Part shown: positions 8,683-17,558 of the stretch, in pieces
How positions within the stretch are numbered: the stretch's first letter is position 1
How the letters are laid out: each line of letters begins with the position of its first letter
Source of the DNA: Cohaesibacter sp.
Lineage (GTDB): Bacteria; Pseudomonadota; Alphaproteobacteria; Rhizobiales; Cohaesibacteraceae
Direction of reading: 5' to 3'
DNA length: 64,000 nucleotides
NCBI GenBank assembly: GCA_025210795.1
Contig: JAOAQZ010000018.1
Coordinates: forward strand, 62,001 to 126,000
Position numbers and translations under genes: made by a program
Notes under the pieces: generated by a model
Told to the model about the DNA's origin: nothing
Databases searched by the model: none
What the model saw: only the letters and a program-made list of their open reading frames with translations

Positions 8683-9123
8683 CTAGCTACTGGGTTGGGG
8701 AACGGAGCTATCCTGCTTGCAGTCAACCAGCCAGACATCATAAACGCCATGCTCAACCGCGTTCAGGCCGGGGCTTGAGGCAAACATCCAGCCGGTGAAA
8801 ATCCGCCGAACTTTACGCTCAAGAGTAATCTCATCCACCTCGATAAAGCCATTGGTCTGCTGCGGCTCGGTAGGCGGACGGGTATAGCAAGCCCGAGGCG
8901 TTACCTGAAGAGCGCCAAACTGCACCGTTTCATTGACATAGACATCAAACTCGATAATCCGGCCTGTAATCTTGTCCAGCCCGGCAAACACAGTCACCGC
9001 ATTGGGGATTTTCTCAGCCTGAGCCTGCATAGGGACCATAAAAAGCCCAGCTCCAAGCAATGTAGCCGCAAGAGCAGAGCGCAAAGGCAAAAGACGAGAC
9101 ACCAAGCTGGACATAGTTTGCAT
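8683..9123 (-). CDS. DUF2155 family exported protein
   Basis: A 146-residue protein with a signal peptide (hydrophobic core SALAATLLGAGLFMVPM, cut likely after AQA). The mature part carries the features of the conserved alphaproteobacterial DUF2155 family: NAVTVFAGLDKITGRIIEFDVYVNETVQFGALQVTPRACYTRPP, then FIEVDEI, then the aromatic FTGWMFASSPGLNAVEHGVYDVWLVDC. Two Cys (in RACYTR and VDCKQ) could form a disulfide. The family has no known molecular function; the GWMFASSPGLNA segment suggests a fold that contacts cell-wall or other periplasmic material, but that is only inference. ATG at 9123 or 9114 could be the start; neither has a strong ribosome site. It is convergent with aat, with 19 bases between the two stop codons, and downstream of the NDUFA12 gene. 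Confidence 0.88.
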   Translation of the reverse strand: MQTMSSLVSRLLPLRSALAATLLGAGLFMVPMQAQAEKIPNAVTVFAGLDKITGRIIEFDVYVNETVQFGALQVTPRACYTRPPTEPQQTNGFIEVDEITLERKVRRIFTGWMFASSPGLNAVEHGVYDVWLVDCKQDSSVPQPSS

Positions 9124-9158
9124 AAGTTTCAACAATTCTGTTCTTGTAACGACCACAC

Positions 9159-9179
9159 TGCCAGCAATCCTTGCTGGCA
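9159..9179. other. Short hairpin in the 5' region of the DUF2155 gene
   Basis: Perfect 9-bp stem TGCCAGCAA / TTGCTGGCA with a 3-base loop, about 36 bases before the DUF2155 start. No T run follows on the minus strand, so it is a leader structure rather than an obvious terminator. Confidence 0.4.
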
Positions 9180-9350
9180 ATGCCTTGTTCCTATCCTTGA
9201 TTGGCTGACAAATGCAATCAAATTCTGCCCGATAACGGATCAAGAAAATCGGGCAAGACCATGACCGCAAAGCCAAGATATCATAGACAGATGCATGCCC
9301 TGTCTCCGCGCGGCCAGAATAAAATGATTCCTCACAAATGCACACAAACA

Positions 9351-9390
9351 AAAACCCGTATCGACATAGGAATGGTCGATACGGGTTTAA
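9351..9390 (-). terminator. Intrinsic terminator of the NDUFA12 gene
   Basis: Stem of about 14 bp built on AAACCCGTATCGAC and its complement with a 9-base loop; read on the minus strand it ends in TTTTTGTTTGTG. It lies just downstream of the NDUFA12 stop codon, so that gene and the DUF2155 gene are probably separate units. The remaining bases between these two genes hold nothing else I can identify. Confidence 0.8.
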
Positions 9391-9439
9391 AACTTGCAAA
9401 AGCCTTGGGCATCCATAGCCTAAAAGGTCTCAGCCTCGC

Positions 9440-9853
9440 TTACGGGGTCCAAGCCTCATAATCACCAGAAACCGCCGGGCGGCTTTCAGGAGTAAGGATA
9501 GATCCGCCGGGATGATAGGCCTGCGCGGTGCCAGTCATATTTGGCTGATGGGGCTTTTCCCATTCGCGCGGGATATATTCATCCTGAGCAGGAGTAATAT
9601 CGGTGCGATAATGCATCCAACCATGCCAACCGGGAGGGATGGCACTGGCATCTGCAGGATTTGCATAAATCACCCACCGGCGCTCGCCTTTGCGATTGCC
9701 AGAATAGCTCGCATTATTGCTCACATCCTGCTTGTAATATTTGTTGCCAAACTGGTCTTTGCCAACATAGGTGCCATGACGCCAGGTGTGGAACATGGTT
9801 CCCAAGGTTGTATTACCCCACCATGTTAGAATCAAAAGCAGATATTTCTTCAT
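9440..9853 (-). CDS. NADH:ubiquinone oxidoreductase accessory subunit, NDUFA12 family
   Basis: A 137-residue homologue of the mitochondrial complex I accessory subunit NDUFA12 (B17.2). The family pattern is present: LLLILTWWGNTTLGTMFHTWRHGTYVGKDQFGNKYY, then RRWVIYA near residue 59, PPGWHGWMHYRTD near 73, and the C-terminal WEKPHQPNMTGTAQAYHPGGS. Among bacteria this subunit is characteristic of alphaproteobacteria, where it is part of complex I (shown for Paracoccus denitrificans). It probably stabilises the joint between the peripheral and membrane arms. The gene is not next to the nuo operon here, which is usual. The start has only a weak ribosome site. Confidence 0.93.
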   Translation of the reverse strand: MKKYLLLILTWWGNTTLGTMFHTWRHGTYVGKDQFGNKYYKQDVSNNASYSGNRKGERRWVIYANPADASAIPPGWHGWMHYRTDITPAQDEYIPREWEKPHQPNMTGTAQAYHPGGSILTPESRPAVSGDYEAWTP

Positions 9854-10004
9854 GATCTTAGCTACCGGTCCCGGTTAGATTTGCAGGCAATAGAACCGAA
9901 AATACCTATATTGTCCAGACCGACAAAGGCAAAAAGACCCAAAACCAAACGGATTCCTCGCCATTGGTGGAAGAAAGACCGGCTTTGAGCACAATAAGCA
10001 AAAC

Positions 10005-10727
10005 TCAGCCGCTCTTGCGGCGTCCTGCCACACGGGCATAGCGAGAAGACCGCACTGCCCTTGCAGGCTGTGTCTCTGCCTTTTTCTCCTTTGCGGCAAC
10101 GACCCGTGGTGGGCAGACATGCTGAACCACCCCACCCTCTGCCTGCACGTCGTCAAGAATCTGATCCACTCGTCGTTGCTTTTCAGCGGCTTGAGGCAGA
10201 ACATGTTCGTGGAATTCCCGCGCTTTCTCCAAGGTTTGCAACTTGGAGCGCTTCTCGGTCAAGGTCTCTCGCATGCCTGAGATTATATAGCGATTGCCTT
10301 CCAGCTCCATCAACCGATCATCTGTCAAAAGTGATTTGAGCCGCCCCTGCAAAGCCGCAGCAGAAAATGGCTTGGCCAGAACATGATGGGCACCAGCTTC
10401 AAAGAGTTGCGATACCCTTTTCTGCGTCGCATGGGCAGTAATCACGACAACAGGTACATAGCAAAGCGGCACCATTGTCTTCTGGCGAATGAGATGGAGC
10501 AATTGCAAACCGCTCATGGGAGACATGGCAAGATCTGTCAAAATGACATTGGGCGGCTCATGAAGCATTGCCTGCAATGCCAGATCTCCGCGATCAAATG
10601 AGCGAACCCGCGCCACTTTCAAACTCGAAATCATGGAGCGAATCATGGTCAGGACAGTCTTTGAATCGTCGACAATCACTATATCTAGCGAATCAAAATT
10701 GCGTCCATATGCCGAATGATGTTCCAT
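10005..10727 (-). CDS. Response regulator with CheY-like receiver domain and basic C-terminal tail
   Basis: About 240 residues. Residues 15-135 form a receiver domain: the acidic pair in IVIVDDSK, the phospho-accepting Asp65 in NVILTDLAMSP, the switch Thr in VVVITAHAT, and the conserved Lys in HHVLAKPFS. After it comes a helical linker with many charged residues (LTEKRSKLQTLEKAREFHEHV, likely coiled coil) and an Arg/Lys-rich end (ARAVRSSRYARVAGRRKSG). There is no DNA-binding or enzymatic output domain that I recognise, so signalling by protein contact is likely. Two close ATGs exist at 10733 and 10727; AGGG is spaced correctly for the second. No histidine kinase gene is nearby. Confidence 0.85.
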   Translation of the reverse strand: MEHHSAYGRNFDSLDIVIVDDSKTVLTMIRSMISSLKVARVRSFDRGDLALQAMLHEPPNVILTDLAMSPMSGLQLLHLIRQKTMVPLCYVPVVVITAHATQKRVSQLFEAGAHHVLAKPFSAAALQGRLKSLLTDDRLMELEGNRYIISGMRETLTEKRSKLQTLEKAREFHEHVLPQAAEKQRRVDQILDDVQAEGGVVQHVCPPRVVAAKEKKAETQPARAVRSSRYARVAGRRKSG

Positions 10728-10956
10728 CTTCATCCCTGCCGCCTGTTAATTGGGAAAGATTAAGTCTTTGTCTTTTCGTCTTTTTCCCAAACTCACAGGC
10801 AAACTAGCACACAAGCTTTAAGCCAGGATCAAAATAGCCACTCAAATTTATCTCCAATTTTAAACAGTTTTATTGTGTCGCCCCTGCCCCCACTTTCTCA
10901 CAGGCTAAGATCACCTCAGTCGCAGATTTTTCCCGTTTCTCACCCGCTTGGGGGAA

Positions 10957-10972
10957 ACACTAGATATAGATT
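10957..10972. promoter_or_regulatory. Isolated NrdR-box-like sequence
   Basis: ACACTAGATATAGATT matches 13 of 16 positions of the published NrdR box consensus (acaCwAtATaTwGtgt). The adjacent 16 bases (10973-10988) match only about 7 positions and would be only 16 bases away centre to centre, which is not the usual tandem spacing, so function is uncertain. It is about 500 bases from nrdJ and about 230 from the response regulator start. Confidence 0.35.
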
Positions 10973-11223
10973 GACATAGATATCGACCCACCACCTGTTG
11001 ACGGACCACCCTCCTGCTGCGCATAATTGCCACATCAAAAACAGAGGCGTTTCTGGAAAGCTTCTTCCAGATTTCCTGTTTCGGAATCTAGTAAAAGTGA
11101 CAAGACAAACGTGGCTTGCATTGGGGGATGTCAGCGAAGGTAGCTGATTGCTTCCCTTTGGAGAACCGCGCGGTGTTTTTGCGTGCATTTTTCCGAAATT
11201 CATAAAGGAAATGAGGAAGGGGA

Positions 11224-11270
11224 TAACAACATATAGCGCATCAATTTTGATTAGACACCATATATAGGTT
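11224..11270. promoter_or_regulatory. Tandem NrdR boxes upstream of nrdJ
   Basis: Two sites: 11224-11239 (TAACAACATATAGCGC, 11 of 16 consensus positions) and 11255-11270 (ACACCATATATAGGTT, 13 of 16). Their centres are 31 bases apart, about three helical turns, which is the spacing typical of NrdR operators in front of ribonucleotide reductase genes. NrdR is the ATP/dATP-sensing repressor of these genes. The sites end about 197 bases before the nrdJ start codon. Confidence 0.75.
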
Positions 11271-11361
11271 TTGTTAGGATTTATCCTGTCCAATGGTGTC
11301 GTTATTCAGGTGAGCCAATTCTAAAGGAATTTGGAACAGAGCCACCCGACCTTGAGCAATT

Positions 11362-11434
11362 AAGGAGCGACCAACTGGCCACTTTGCTCCTTCATTGTGA
11401 CTTAAAACATACAGCGCTTCTTTTTTGGGCGCTG
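11362..11434 (+). other. Two hairpins in the nrdJ 5' leader
   Basis: First: AAGGAGC (11362-11368) pairs with GCTCCTT (11385-11391), hiding a ribosome-site-like AAGGAG. Second: CAGCGC (11412-11417) pairs with GCGCTG (11429-11434) around a T-rich loop. Both lie in the transcribed leader if the promoter is at the NrdR boxes. Their role, if any, is unknown. Confidence 0.35.
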
Positions 11435-11467
11435 GCGGAAAATTTGACTTCTGTTTAGGGGAAGACC

Positions 11468-14400
11468 ATGCGTGTAGAGCGGCGCTATACCACCAAAGGC
11501 AAATCTGCCTATGACACTATCGAATTTCGCAAAGCCACCAGCGAAATCCGCAATCCTGATGGATCCATCGTTTTCCAGCTAAAGGACATTGATGTCCCTT
11601 CTGCCTGGTCTCAGGTTGCGTCGGATATTCTGGCACAAAAATATTTCCGCAAGGCTGGTGTTCCAGCAGCTCTTAAAAAAGTTGAAGAAAATTCAGTGCC
11701 TTCCTGGCTCTGGCGTTCGGTTCCCGATGAAGACGCTCTGGCTAAATTGCCAGAAGATGAGCGCTACGGGCCAGAAATGTCAGGCCAGCAGGTTTTTGAC
11801 CGGCTGGCAGGCACATGGACCTATTGGGGCTGGAAAGGTGGCTATTTCGACACCGAAGAAGATGCCCGCGCCTTTTTTGACGAACTACGCTATATGTTGT
11901 GCACCCAGCGCGTTGCCCCCAACTCCCCTCAATGGTTCAATACCGGCCTGCACTGGGCCTATGGCATCGATGGCCCAAGCCAGGGTCACCATTATGTAGA
12001 TTTCGAAACCGGTCGCCTGACCCGCTCCAATTCCGCCTATGAGCATCCCCAGCCCCACGCCTGTTTCATCCAGTCCATTGGCGATGATCTGGTCAATGAT
12101 GGCGGCATCATGGATTTGTGGGTGCGCGAAGCCCGCCTCTTTAAGTATGGCTCTGGCACCGGCACCAACTTCTCTTCCCTGCGCTCAGCTGGTGAGCCCC
12201 TGTCTGGTGGCGGCAAGTCCTCCGGCCTGATGTCCTTCCTGAAAATCGGTGACCGGGCAGCTGGCGCAATCAAATCCGGCGGCACCACCCGCCGTGCGGC
12301 CAAAATGGTCGTTGTTGATATCGACCATCCCGATATCGAAGAATATATCTCCTGGAAGGTGAAGGAAGAAGAGAAGGTTGCAGCCATTGTAACCGGCTCC
12401 AAGATCGTCTCCAAACACCTCAAAGCCATCATGAAAGCCTGCGTCAATTGCGAAGGCTCCAATGATGAATGCTTTGATCCATCCAAAAATCCGGCTCTGA
12501 AACGCGAAATTCGCGCTGCCAAAAAGGCTCAGGTTCCAGAAAATTATATTCGCCGTGTTATCCAGTTTGCCCGTCAGGGCTTTAAGGATCTGGAATTTGA
12601 AACCTACAACACCGATTGGGACAGCGGCGCTTACCTGACCGTATCCGGCCAGAATTCCAACAATTCCGTGCGCGTAACCGATAATTTCCTCAACGCTGTG
12701 CGTGAAGACAAAAACTGGGATCTGCTTGGCCGCATCAAGGGCGATGTGCGCAAGACCGTCAAAGCGCGGGATCTGTGGGACAGCATCGGCTATGCTGCTT
12801 GGGCTTCTGCCGATCCGGGCCTGCAATATCACACCACCATCAATGACTGGCACACCTGCCGGGCCGACGGGGATATCATTGCATCCAACCCATGCTCTGA
12901 ATATATGTTCCTCGACAACACAGCCTGCAACCTTGCCTCGCTGAACCTGCTGCAATTCCGCCATGAAGATGGCAGCTTTGATGTGGAGCAGTTCGAGCAT
13001 GCGGTTCGCATCTGGACCATGGTTCTGGAAGTCTCTGTTTTGATGGCACAGTTCCCGTCACCGGAAATTGCCGAACGCTCCTACCTCTACCGTACCCTCG
13101 GCCTTGGTTATGCCAATATCGGCGGCCTTTTGATGACTGCCGGCATTCCTTATGACAGCGACGAAGGCCGGGCCATCTGTGGTGCCATTTCCGCCATCAT
13201 GACCGGCACTTCCTATGCAACCTCAGCAGAAATGGCCAAGGAGCTTGGTGCTTTCTCAGCCTATGAGAACAATTCCGAGCATATGCTGCGGGTCATCCGC
13301 AACCATCGCCGGGCCGCTTATGGCCATAAAGATGGATATGAAGGTCTGGAAATCAATCCGGTTGCCCTCGATCATGAAAACTGCCCAGACAAGTCTCTGA
13401 TCAATCACGCCTTGGCTGCGTGGGACAAGGCGCTCGATCTTGGCCAGCAATATGGCTATCGCAATGCTCAGGTCACCGTTGTGGCCCCGACCGGCACCAT
13501 CGGTCTGGTCATGGATTGTGACACCACGGGCATCGAGCCAGACTTTGCTCTGGTCAAATTCAAAAAGCTGGCTGGCGGCGGCTATTTCAAAATCATCAAC
13601 CGCGCTGTTCCAGAATCCCTGACCAAGCTTGGCTATAATCAGGACCAGATCAAGGATATCGAAGCCTATGCGGTAGGTCGCGGCTCCCTGAAAAATTGCA
13701 ACGCAATCAGCCATAACGCCTTGCGCGGAAAAGGCCTGACCGAAGACAGGCTTGAAGCACTGGAAGCTGGCCTGACCAGCGCCTTTGACATCAAATTTGT
13801 CTTTAACAAATGGACCTTGGGCGAAGATTTCTGCCGCGACACATTGGGCTTTACCGATGAGCTGCTCAATGACCCCAATTTCGACATGCTGGCAGCCCTT
13901 GGCTTTAGCAAGGAAGAAATTGAAGTTGCCAATATCCATGTCTGTGGTGCCATGACACTGGAAGGCGCCCCTCACCTGAAAGAGGAGCATCTGCCGGTCT
14001 TTGATTGCGCCAATCCATGTGGTCGCCTTGGCAAGCGCTTCCTGTCCGTCGACAGCCATATTCGCATGATGGCGGCATCCCAGCCCTTTATCTCCGGTGC
14101 AATCTCCAAGACCATCAACATGCCCAATGATGCATCGGTCGAGGATTGCAAAGATGCCTATATGCTGTCTTGGCGTCTGGCGCTGAAGGCCAATGCTCTC
14201 TATCGTGATGGCTCCAAACTGTCCCAGCCTCTGAACAGCCAGCTTCTGGATGATGACGAGGACGAAGCAGAAGATGCAGCCGAAGCCATTGCAGCCACCG
14301 CGGCTCCAATTGCCGAGCGGGCTGCGATCGTAACCGAGAAAATCGTCGAGCGCATTGTCGAGCGCCGCGTGCATGAGCGCGAAAAGCTGCCTCATCGCCG

Positions 14401-15148
14401 CAAGGGTTACACCCAAAAAGCTACCGTGGGCGGACATAAAGTCTATCTGCGGACCGGCGAATATGATGATGGCTCCATCGGGGAAATCTTCATCGACATG
14501 CATAAAGAAGGCGCAGCCTTCCGCTCATTGATGAACAATTTCGCCATCGCCATCTCTTTGGGCCTGCAATATGGCGTGCCGCTTGAAGAATTTGTCGATG
14601 CCTTCACCTTCACCCGCTTTGAGCCTGCAGGCATGGTGCAGGGCAACGAAGCCATCAAGAATGCCACTTCCATTCTTGACTATGTCTTCCGCGAACTGGC
14701 TGTCTCCTATCTTGACCGCCACGATCTGGCCCATGTCAGCCCTGAAGACATCGCATCGACCGCAACAGGAGCAGGCTCCAACGAAGGTAAGGCAGCTGTA
14801 CCAATCTCCAAAGGCCTGCTGCGCGGCAAGACAGAGCGCTTCAAGCTGGTGGATGGTCATGAGGCAGGTTCAGCTGCTGCAGAAGCACCGGCAGGCAGTG
14901 CAGCCGCAGCTCCTCTTGCTGCGATGCCCTCCAGTGCCACTACAATGCTAAAGCAGAACACCCAGGTGGCCCCAAGCGCCACTCCGGCAGTTGGCAAAGC
15001 TGAGCCAAGCAAGGCTGACCAGATCGCCCTTGCCCGCATGAAGGGATATGAAGGTGAAAATTGCGCCGAATGCGGCAACTTCACCATGGTCCGCAACGGC
15101 ACATGCCTAAAATGCGATACCTGCGGCTCCACATCCGGCTGCTCATAA
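11468..15148 (+). CDS. nrdJ: Vitamin B12-dependent (class II) ribonucleoside-diphosphate reductase
   Basis: A 1226-residue adenosylcobalamin-dependent reductase that makes deoxyribonucleotides with or without oxygen. Seen: the N-terminal segment with [19 protein letters not shown], then [14 protein letters not shown] (active-site Cys region), [16 protein letters not shown], the [21 protein letters not shown] block with catalytic Asn/Cys/Glu, [34 protein letters not shown], and a Cys-rich C-terminus with Cys at about 1199, 1202, 1213, 1216, 1219 and 1225 that resembles a zinc ribbon plus redox-shuttle cysteines. An Ala-rich linker (about 1140-1180) precedes it. The length is typical of the long alphaproteobacterial type. 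GGGGAAG precedes the ATG. No class I (nrdAB) gene is in the window. NrdR boxes lie upstream. Confidence 0.97.
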   Translation: MRVERRYTTKGKSAYDTIEFRKATSEIRNPDGSIVFQLKDIDVPSAWSQVASDILAQKYFRKAGVPAALKKVEENSVPSWLWRSVPDEDALAKLPEDERYGPEMSGQQVFDRLAGTWTYWGWKGGYFDTEEDARAFFDELRYMLCTQRVAPNSPQWFNTGLHWAYGIDGPSQGHHYVDFETGRLTRSNSAYEHPQPHACFIQSIGDDLVNDGGIMDLWVREARLFKYGSGTGTNFSSLRSAGEPLSGGGKSSGLMSFLKIGDRAAGAIKSGGTTRRAAKMVVVDIDHPDIEEYISWKVKEEEKVAAIVTGSKIVSKHLKAIMKACVNCEGSNDECFDPSKNPALKREIRAAKKAQVPENYIRRVIQFARQGFKDLEFETYNTDWDSGAYLTVSGQNSNNSVRVTDNFLNAVREDKNWDLLGRIKGDVRKTVKARDLWDSIGYAAWASADPGLQYHTTINDWHTCRADGDIIASNPCSEYMFLDNTACNLASLNLLQFRHEDGSFDVEQFEHAVRIWTMVLEVSVLMAQFPSPEIAERSYLYRTLGLGYANIGGLLMTAGIPYDSDEGRAICGAISAIMTGTSYATSAEMAKELGAFSAYENNSEHMLRVIRNHRRAAYGHKDGYEGLEINPVALDHENCPDKSLINHALAAWDKALDLGQQYGYRNAQVTVVAPTGTIGLVMDCDTTGIEPDFALVKFKKLAGGGYFKIINRAVPESLTKLGYNQDQIKDIEAYAVGRGSLKNCNAISHNALRGKGLTEDRLEALEAGLTSAFDIKFVFNKWTLGEDFCRDTLGFTDELLNDPNFDMLAALGFSKEEIEVANIHVCGAMTLEGAPHLKEEHLPVFDCANPCGRLGKRFLSVDSHIRMMAASQPFISGAISKTINMPNDASVEDCKDAYMLSWRLALKANALYRDGSKLSQPLNSQLLDDDEDEAEDAAEAIAATAAPIAERAAIVTEKIVERIVERRVHEREKLPHRRKGYTQKATVGGHKVYLRTGEYDDGSIGEIFIDMHKEGAAFRSLMNNFAIAISLGLQYGVPLEEFVDAFTFTRFEPAGMVQGNEAIKNATSILDYVFRELAVSYLDRHDLAHVSPEDIASTATGAGSNEGKAAVPISKGLLRGKTERFKLVDGHEAGSAAAEAPAGSAAAAPLAAMPSSATTMLKQNTQVAPSATPAVGKAEPSKADQIALARMKGYEGENCAECGNFTMVRNGTCLKCDTCGSTSGCS

Positions 15149-15157
15149 GACAAAGCC

Positions 15158-15256
15158 CCTCTTCTGGCTGCAAGCAGCCAGAAGAGGCCTATATCCACCA
15201 AGGCCAAAAGCCCGGCAAAACAAAACCCGCTTTCCATTCCGGAAGCGGGTTTTTGT
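15158..15256. terminator. Two hairpins ending the nrdJ unit; the second is a bidirectional terminator
   Basis: First hairpin: 12-bp stem CCTCTTCTGGCT with its complement (15158-15187), no T run. Second: CCCGCTTTCC / GGAAGCGGG with one bulge (about 15220-15250), flanked by AAAACC and GGTTTTTGTTTT, so it works in both directions between the convergent genes. Confidence 0.8.
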
Positions 15257-15291
15257 TTTAGTCACCTAAAGGGGGGGCAGTCTCAACTAAT

Positions 15292-15645
15292 CTAGTTGCT
15301 ATCGCCCGGCACAAAGGTGCAATTATTCATGGTGCCAAACTTGGTCAGAACCAGCGTTTCCTTGCCGACGATTTTGACCTTGCAGCCAATGCGAGCACCG
15401 GCATAGGGGGTAACCTTGGCCACGGCCGCATTCCCTTTAGAGACCGGCAGGCAAAATGAATTACCGATTGTAAGGTTGCCCACCTTTTGCCCACCATCAC
15501 GATTGGACATCAGGGAGACATAGACCGTTTTTCCAGACTGGTTGGTAAGACATGCCGAAAGAGCCGGAAAAGCCAGCATCGTGAAAAGAAGGCAGGCAAC
15601 CCCACCCAATCCCATTCTGGTCCAGCGATCACTGATCAATTTCAT
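15292..15645 (-). CDS. Small exported cysteine-containing protein, function unknown
   Basis: A 117-residue protein. GGAG sits about nine bases before the ATG at 15645, and the reading frame then gives a clear signal sequence (hydrophobic GLGGVACLLFTMLAFPALSA). The cut site LSAC fits both a lipobox (lipid on Cys32) and ordinary cleavage before Cys32. The mature part has four Cys (32, 65, 88, 109), which could form two disulfides, and a run of short beta-like segments (KTVYVSLMS, AKVTPYAGARIGCKVKIVG, TLVLTKFG). It resembles no family I know. It is monocistronic between nrdJ and amn, with a terminator at its 3' side. Confidence 0.75.
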   Translation of the reverse strand: MKLISDRWTRMGLGGVACLLFTMLAFPALSACLTNQSGKTVYVSLMSNRDGGQKVGNLTIGNSFCLPVSKGNAAVAKVTPYAGARIGCKVKIVGKETLVLTKFGTMNNCTFVPGDSN

Positions 15646-15975
15646 GATGAGTTCTCCTTTCAACAAGATGGATCCATCCAGCCTAAACTTAGACAGAAAC
15701 AATAACAACTCTTTCCCATATCGAACCAAGCGATCTTATTAGGGCATAACATCCTTAACAATTTGGAAGCACGAACAGTCAGAAAACCGGCTCAATATCT
15801 CGAAGAAAAATTACTGTTCTTGGGGATTAGCATCTAGCTAACACTTCAGTCCGTGAGCCATTTGGCTGCACGAATATGCCAGCCATAAAGATCAAATTAG
15901 CCTTTTGTCTAATTTCCACTTGACGACCAAGGCAAAAAGACGGACAAAACATGAGGAAAAGGAGAATAAAAACCA
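15646..15975. other. Divergent intergenic region between the small exported protein and amn
   Basis: About 330 AT-rich bases with no credible gene. It must hold promoters for both neighbours. I see no repeat, operator or RNA gene that stands out. Confidence 0.5.
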
Positions 15976-17463
15976 ATGACCGAACCCTTTTCCATTTTAA
16001 ACCCCAATCAATTTACCCATGAACTTTTCGACGATGCAGATGCAGCGATTGAACGCCTCATCGCCATTTACGACAGTCACACATCTTTTCTTCAGAATGC
16101 GTTTTGCAAAGTAGCTCAGGGCGACATCCCCGCAATGGGCCGCTATCGTGCCACTTATCCTGAAATCTGCATTCGCACCAACACCCACGCCCACATCGAT
16201 TCCCGTCTCTCATTCGGACATGTCGCAGGTCCGGGCACCTATTCAACAACCATCACACGCCCCGATCTGTTCAAATATTATCTCAAAACCCAAATAAAAC
16301 TTCTCTTGCGCAACCATCAGATCAAGGTCGAAATCGGCCCCTCCCAAACGCCAATTCCGGTTCACTTTGCATGGCCCCATGGCATGAATGTCGAAGGTTC
16401 CCTGCCCGAAACCTGGTCTCGCCCCTTGCGCGATATTTTTGACGTGCCAGACCTTTCCATCACCGATGATGCAATTGTCAATGGCACAAAGCATTTCAAT
16501 TCAAATGAAATAAATCCGCTAGCACCTTTCACCGGCCCACGCATTGACTATTCCCTTCATCGCCTTGCCCATTACACAGCAACGCGGCCAGAGCACTTCC
16601 AGAATTTCGTGCTCTTCACCAACTACCAATTCTATGTCGATGAATTCATCGCATGGGCAAAAGAGGAAATTGCCAATAGTGAAAGCAAGTATGACGAATT
16701 TGTCGAGGTCGGCAACCAGTGCACCTCAAAAGGCCATAGCGAGCCTTGTGAAGGCACAGCCCCGCCCCGCCTTCCGCAAATGCCAGCATATCATTTGAAA
16801 CGAAAAGACCATAGCGGCATCACCTTGGTCAATATTGGCGTTGGCCCCTCCAACGCCAAAACCATTACTGATCATATCGCCGTTCTGCGCCCCCATGCAT
16901 GGCTGATGCTCGGCCATTGCGCAGGCCTTCGCAACACCCAAAGACTGGGCGATTATGTTCTTGCTCACGGCTATGTACGCGAAGATCACGTTCTGGATGC
17001 AGATCTGCCCACCTGGGTGCCCATTCCGCCTCTGGCTGAGGTACAAGTCGCCCTTGAACAGTCCGTGGCCGACGTGACCGGCCTGTCCGGCTATGAGCTA
17101 AAACGCATCATGCGCACCGGCACTGTTGCAACCATTGACAACAGAAACTGGGAATTGCGAGATCATCAGGAACCGGTTGAGAGATTGTCCCAATCCCGAG
17201 CGATCGGGCTGGACATGGAAAGCGCCACCATTGCCGCCAACGGCTTCCGCTTTCGCGTGCCTTACGGCACGCTTTTATGCATCTCGGATAAGCCCCTGCA
17301 CGGGGAGCTGAAACTACCCGGCATGGCAAGCGACTTCTACACCCAGCAAGTCAAGCAACATCTAAAAATCGGCATAAGGACAATGGAGAACTTGCGCAAA
17401 ATGCCTGTCGAAAGACTACATTCACGCAAATTGCGCAGCTTTGCCGAAACAGCCTTCCAATAA
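15976..17463 (+). CDS. amn: AMP nucleosidase
   Basis: A 495-residue cytosolic enzyme that hydrolyses AMP to adenine and ribose 5-phosphate, trimming the adenylate pool. The N-terminal AMP-nucleosidase domain (about residues 10-180) includes RATYPEICIRTNTHAHIDSRLSFGHVAGPGTYSTTITRP and HFAWPHGMNVEGS. The C-terminal half has the nucleoside phosphorylase fold: NIGVGPSNAKTITDHIAVLRPHAWLMLGHCAGLRNTQRLGDYVLAHGYVREDHVLD, then IGLDMESATIAANGFRFRVPYGTLLCISDKPLHGELKLPG, where the Asp of SDKP is the likely catalytic acid. Length matches E. coli Amn (484). A strong AAAGGAGAA ribosome site precedes the ATG. It appears monocistronic, with a terminator after it. Confidence 0.95.
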   Translation: MTEPFSILNPNQFTHELFDDADAAIERLIAIYDSHTSFLQNAFCKVAQGDIPAMGRYRATYPEICIRTNTHAHIDSRLSFGHVAGPGTYSTTITRPDLFKYYLKTQIKLLLRNHQIKVEIGPSQTPIPVHFAWPHGMNVEGSLPETWSRPLRDIFDVPDLSITDDAIVNGTKHFNSNEINPLAPFTGPRIDYSLHRLAHYTATRPEHFQNFVLFTNYQFYVDEFIAWAKEEIANSESKYDEFVEVGNQCTSKGHSEPCEGTAPPRLPQMPAYHLKRKDHSGITLVNIGVGPSNAKTITDHIAVLRPHAWLMLGHCAGLRNTQRLGDYVLAHGYVREDHVLDADLPTWVPIPPLAEVQVALEQSVADVTGLSGYELKRIMRTGTVATIDNRNWELRDHQEPVERLSQSRAIGLDMESATIAANGFRFRVPYGTLLCISDKPLHGELKLPGMASDFYTQQVKQHLKIGIRTMENLRKMPVERLHSRKLRSFAETAFQ

Positions 17464-17493
17464 TGTCACTACACATGAAATAAACATCAAAAC

Positions 17494-17532
17494 AAAAGGC
17501 ACCTCAAAAGAATTAGAAGTGCCTCTTGTTTC
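17494..17532 (+). terminator. Intrinsic terminator after amn
   Basis: AGGCACCTC pairs with GAAGTGCCT (one mismatch) around a 10-base A-rich loop; CTTGTTT follows, and an A run precedes it, so it may also serve the convergent LysE gene. Confidence 0.65.
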
Positions 17533-17558
17533 AGATCCAGTGATCCTGATTTCTGCAA

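Larger units (their letters stand above)
10728..11467. other. Long non-coding region upstream of nrdJ
   Basis: About 740 bases without a credible gene. It holds an isolated NrdR-box-like site (10957-10972), a well spaced NrdR-box pair (11224-11270) and two small hairpins close to nrdJ (11362-11434). I looked for the conserved parts of a cobalamin riboswitch (B12 box and GCCACTG-like elements in the right order) and did not find them. A small RNA in the first 450 bases cannot be excluded but nothing is recognisable. Confidence 0.6.

Noticed and set aside
10940..11293. 117-residue open frame on the minus strand in the nrdJ upstream region
   Set aside because: It has no ribosome site, no family signal and overlaps the NrdR boxes; the region is better explained as regulatory DNA.
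10728..11467. Cobalamin riboswitch or 6S/other housekeeping RNA in the nrdJ upstream gap
   Set aside because: The conserved B12 box and other riboswitch elements are not present in order, and I could not match the sequence to 6S, SRP or tmRNA features. A covariance-model search would settle it.
13256..14503. 415-residue open frame antisense inside nrdJ
   Set aside because: nrdJ motifs run through this whole stretch in one frame. The antisense product is low-complexity and unlike any family.
15158..15187. First hairpin after nrdJ as a terminator by itself
   Set aside because: It has a strong stem but no T run; the hairpin following it has both and is the better terminator.
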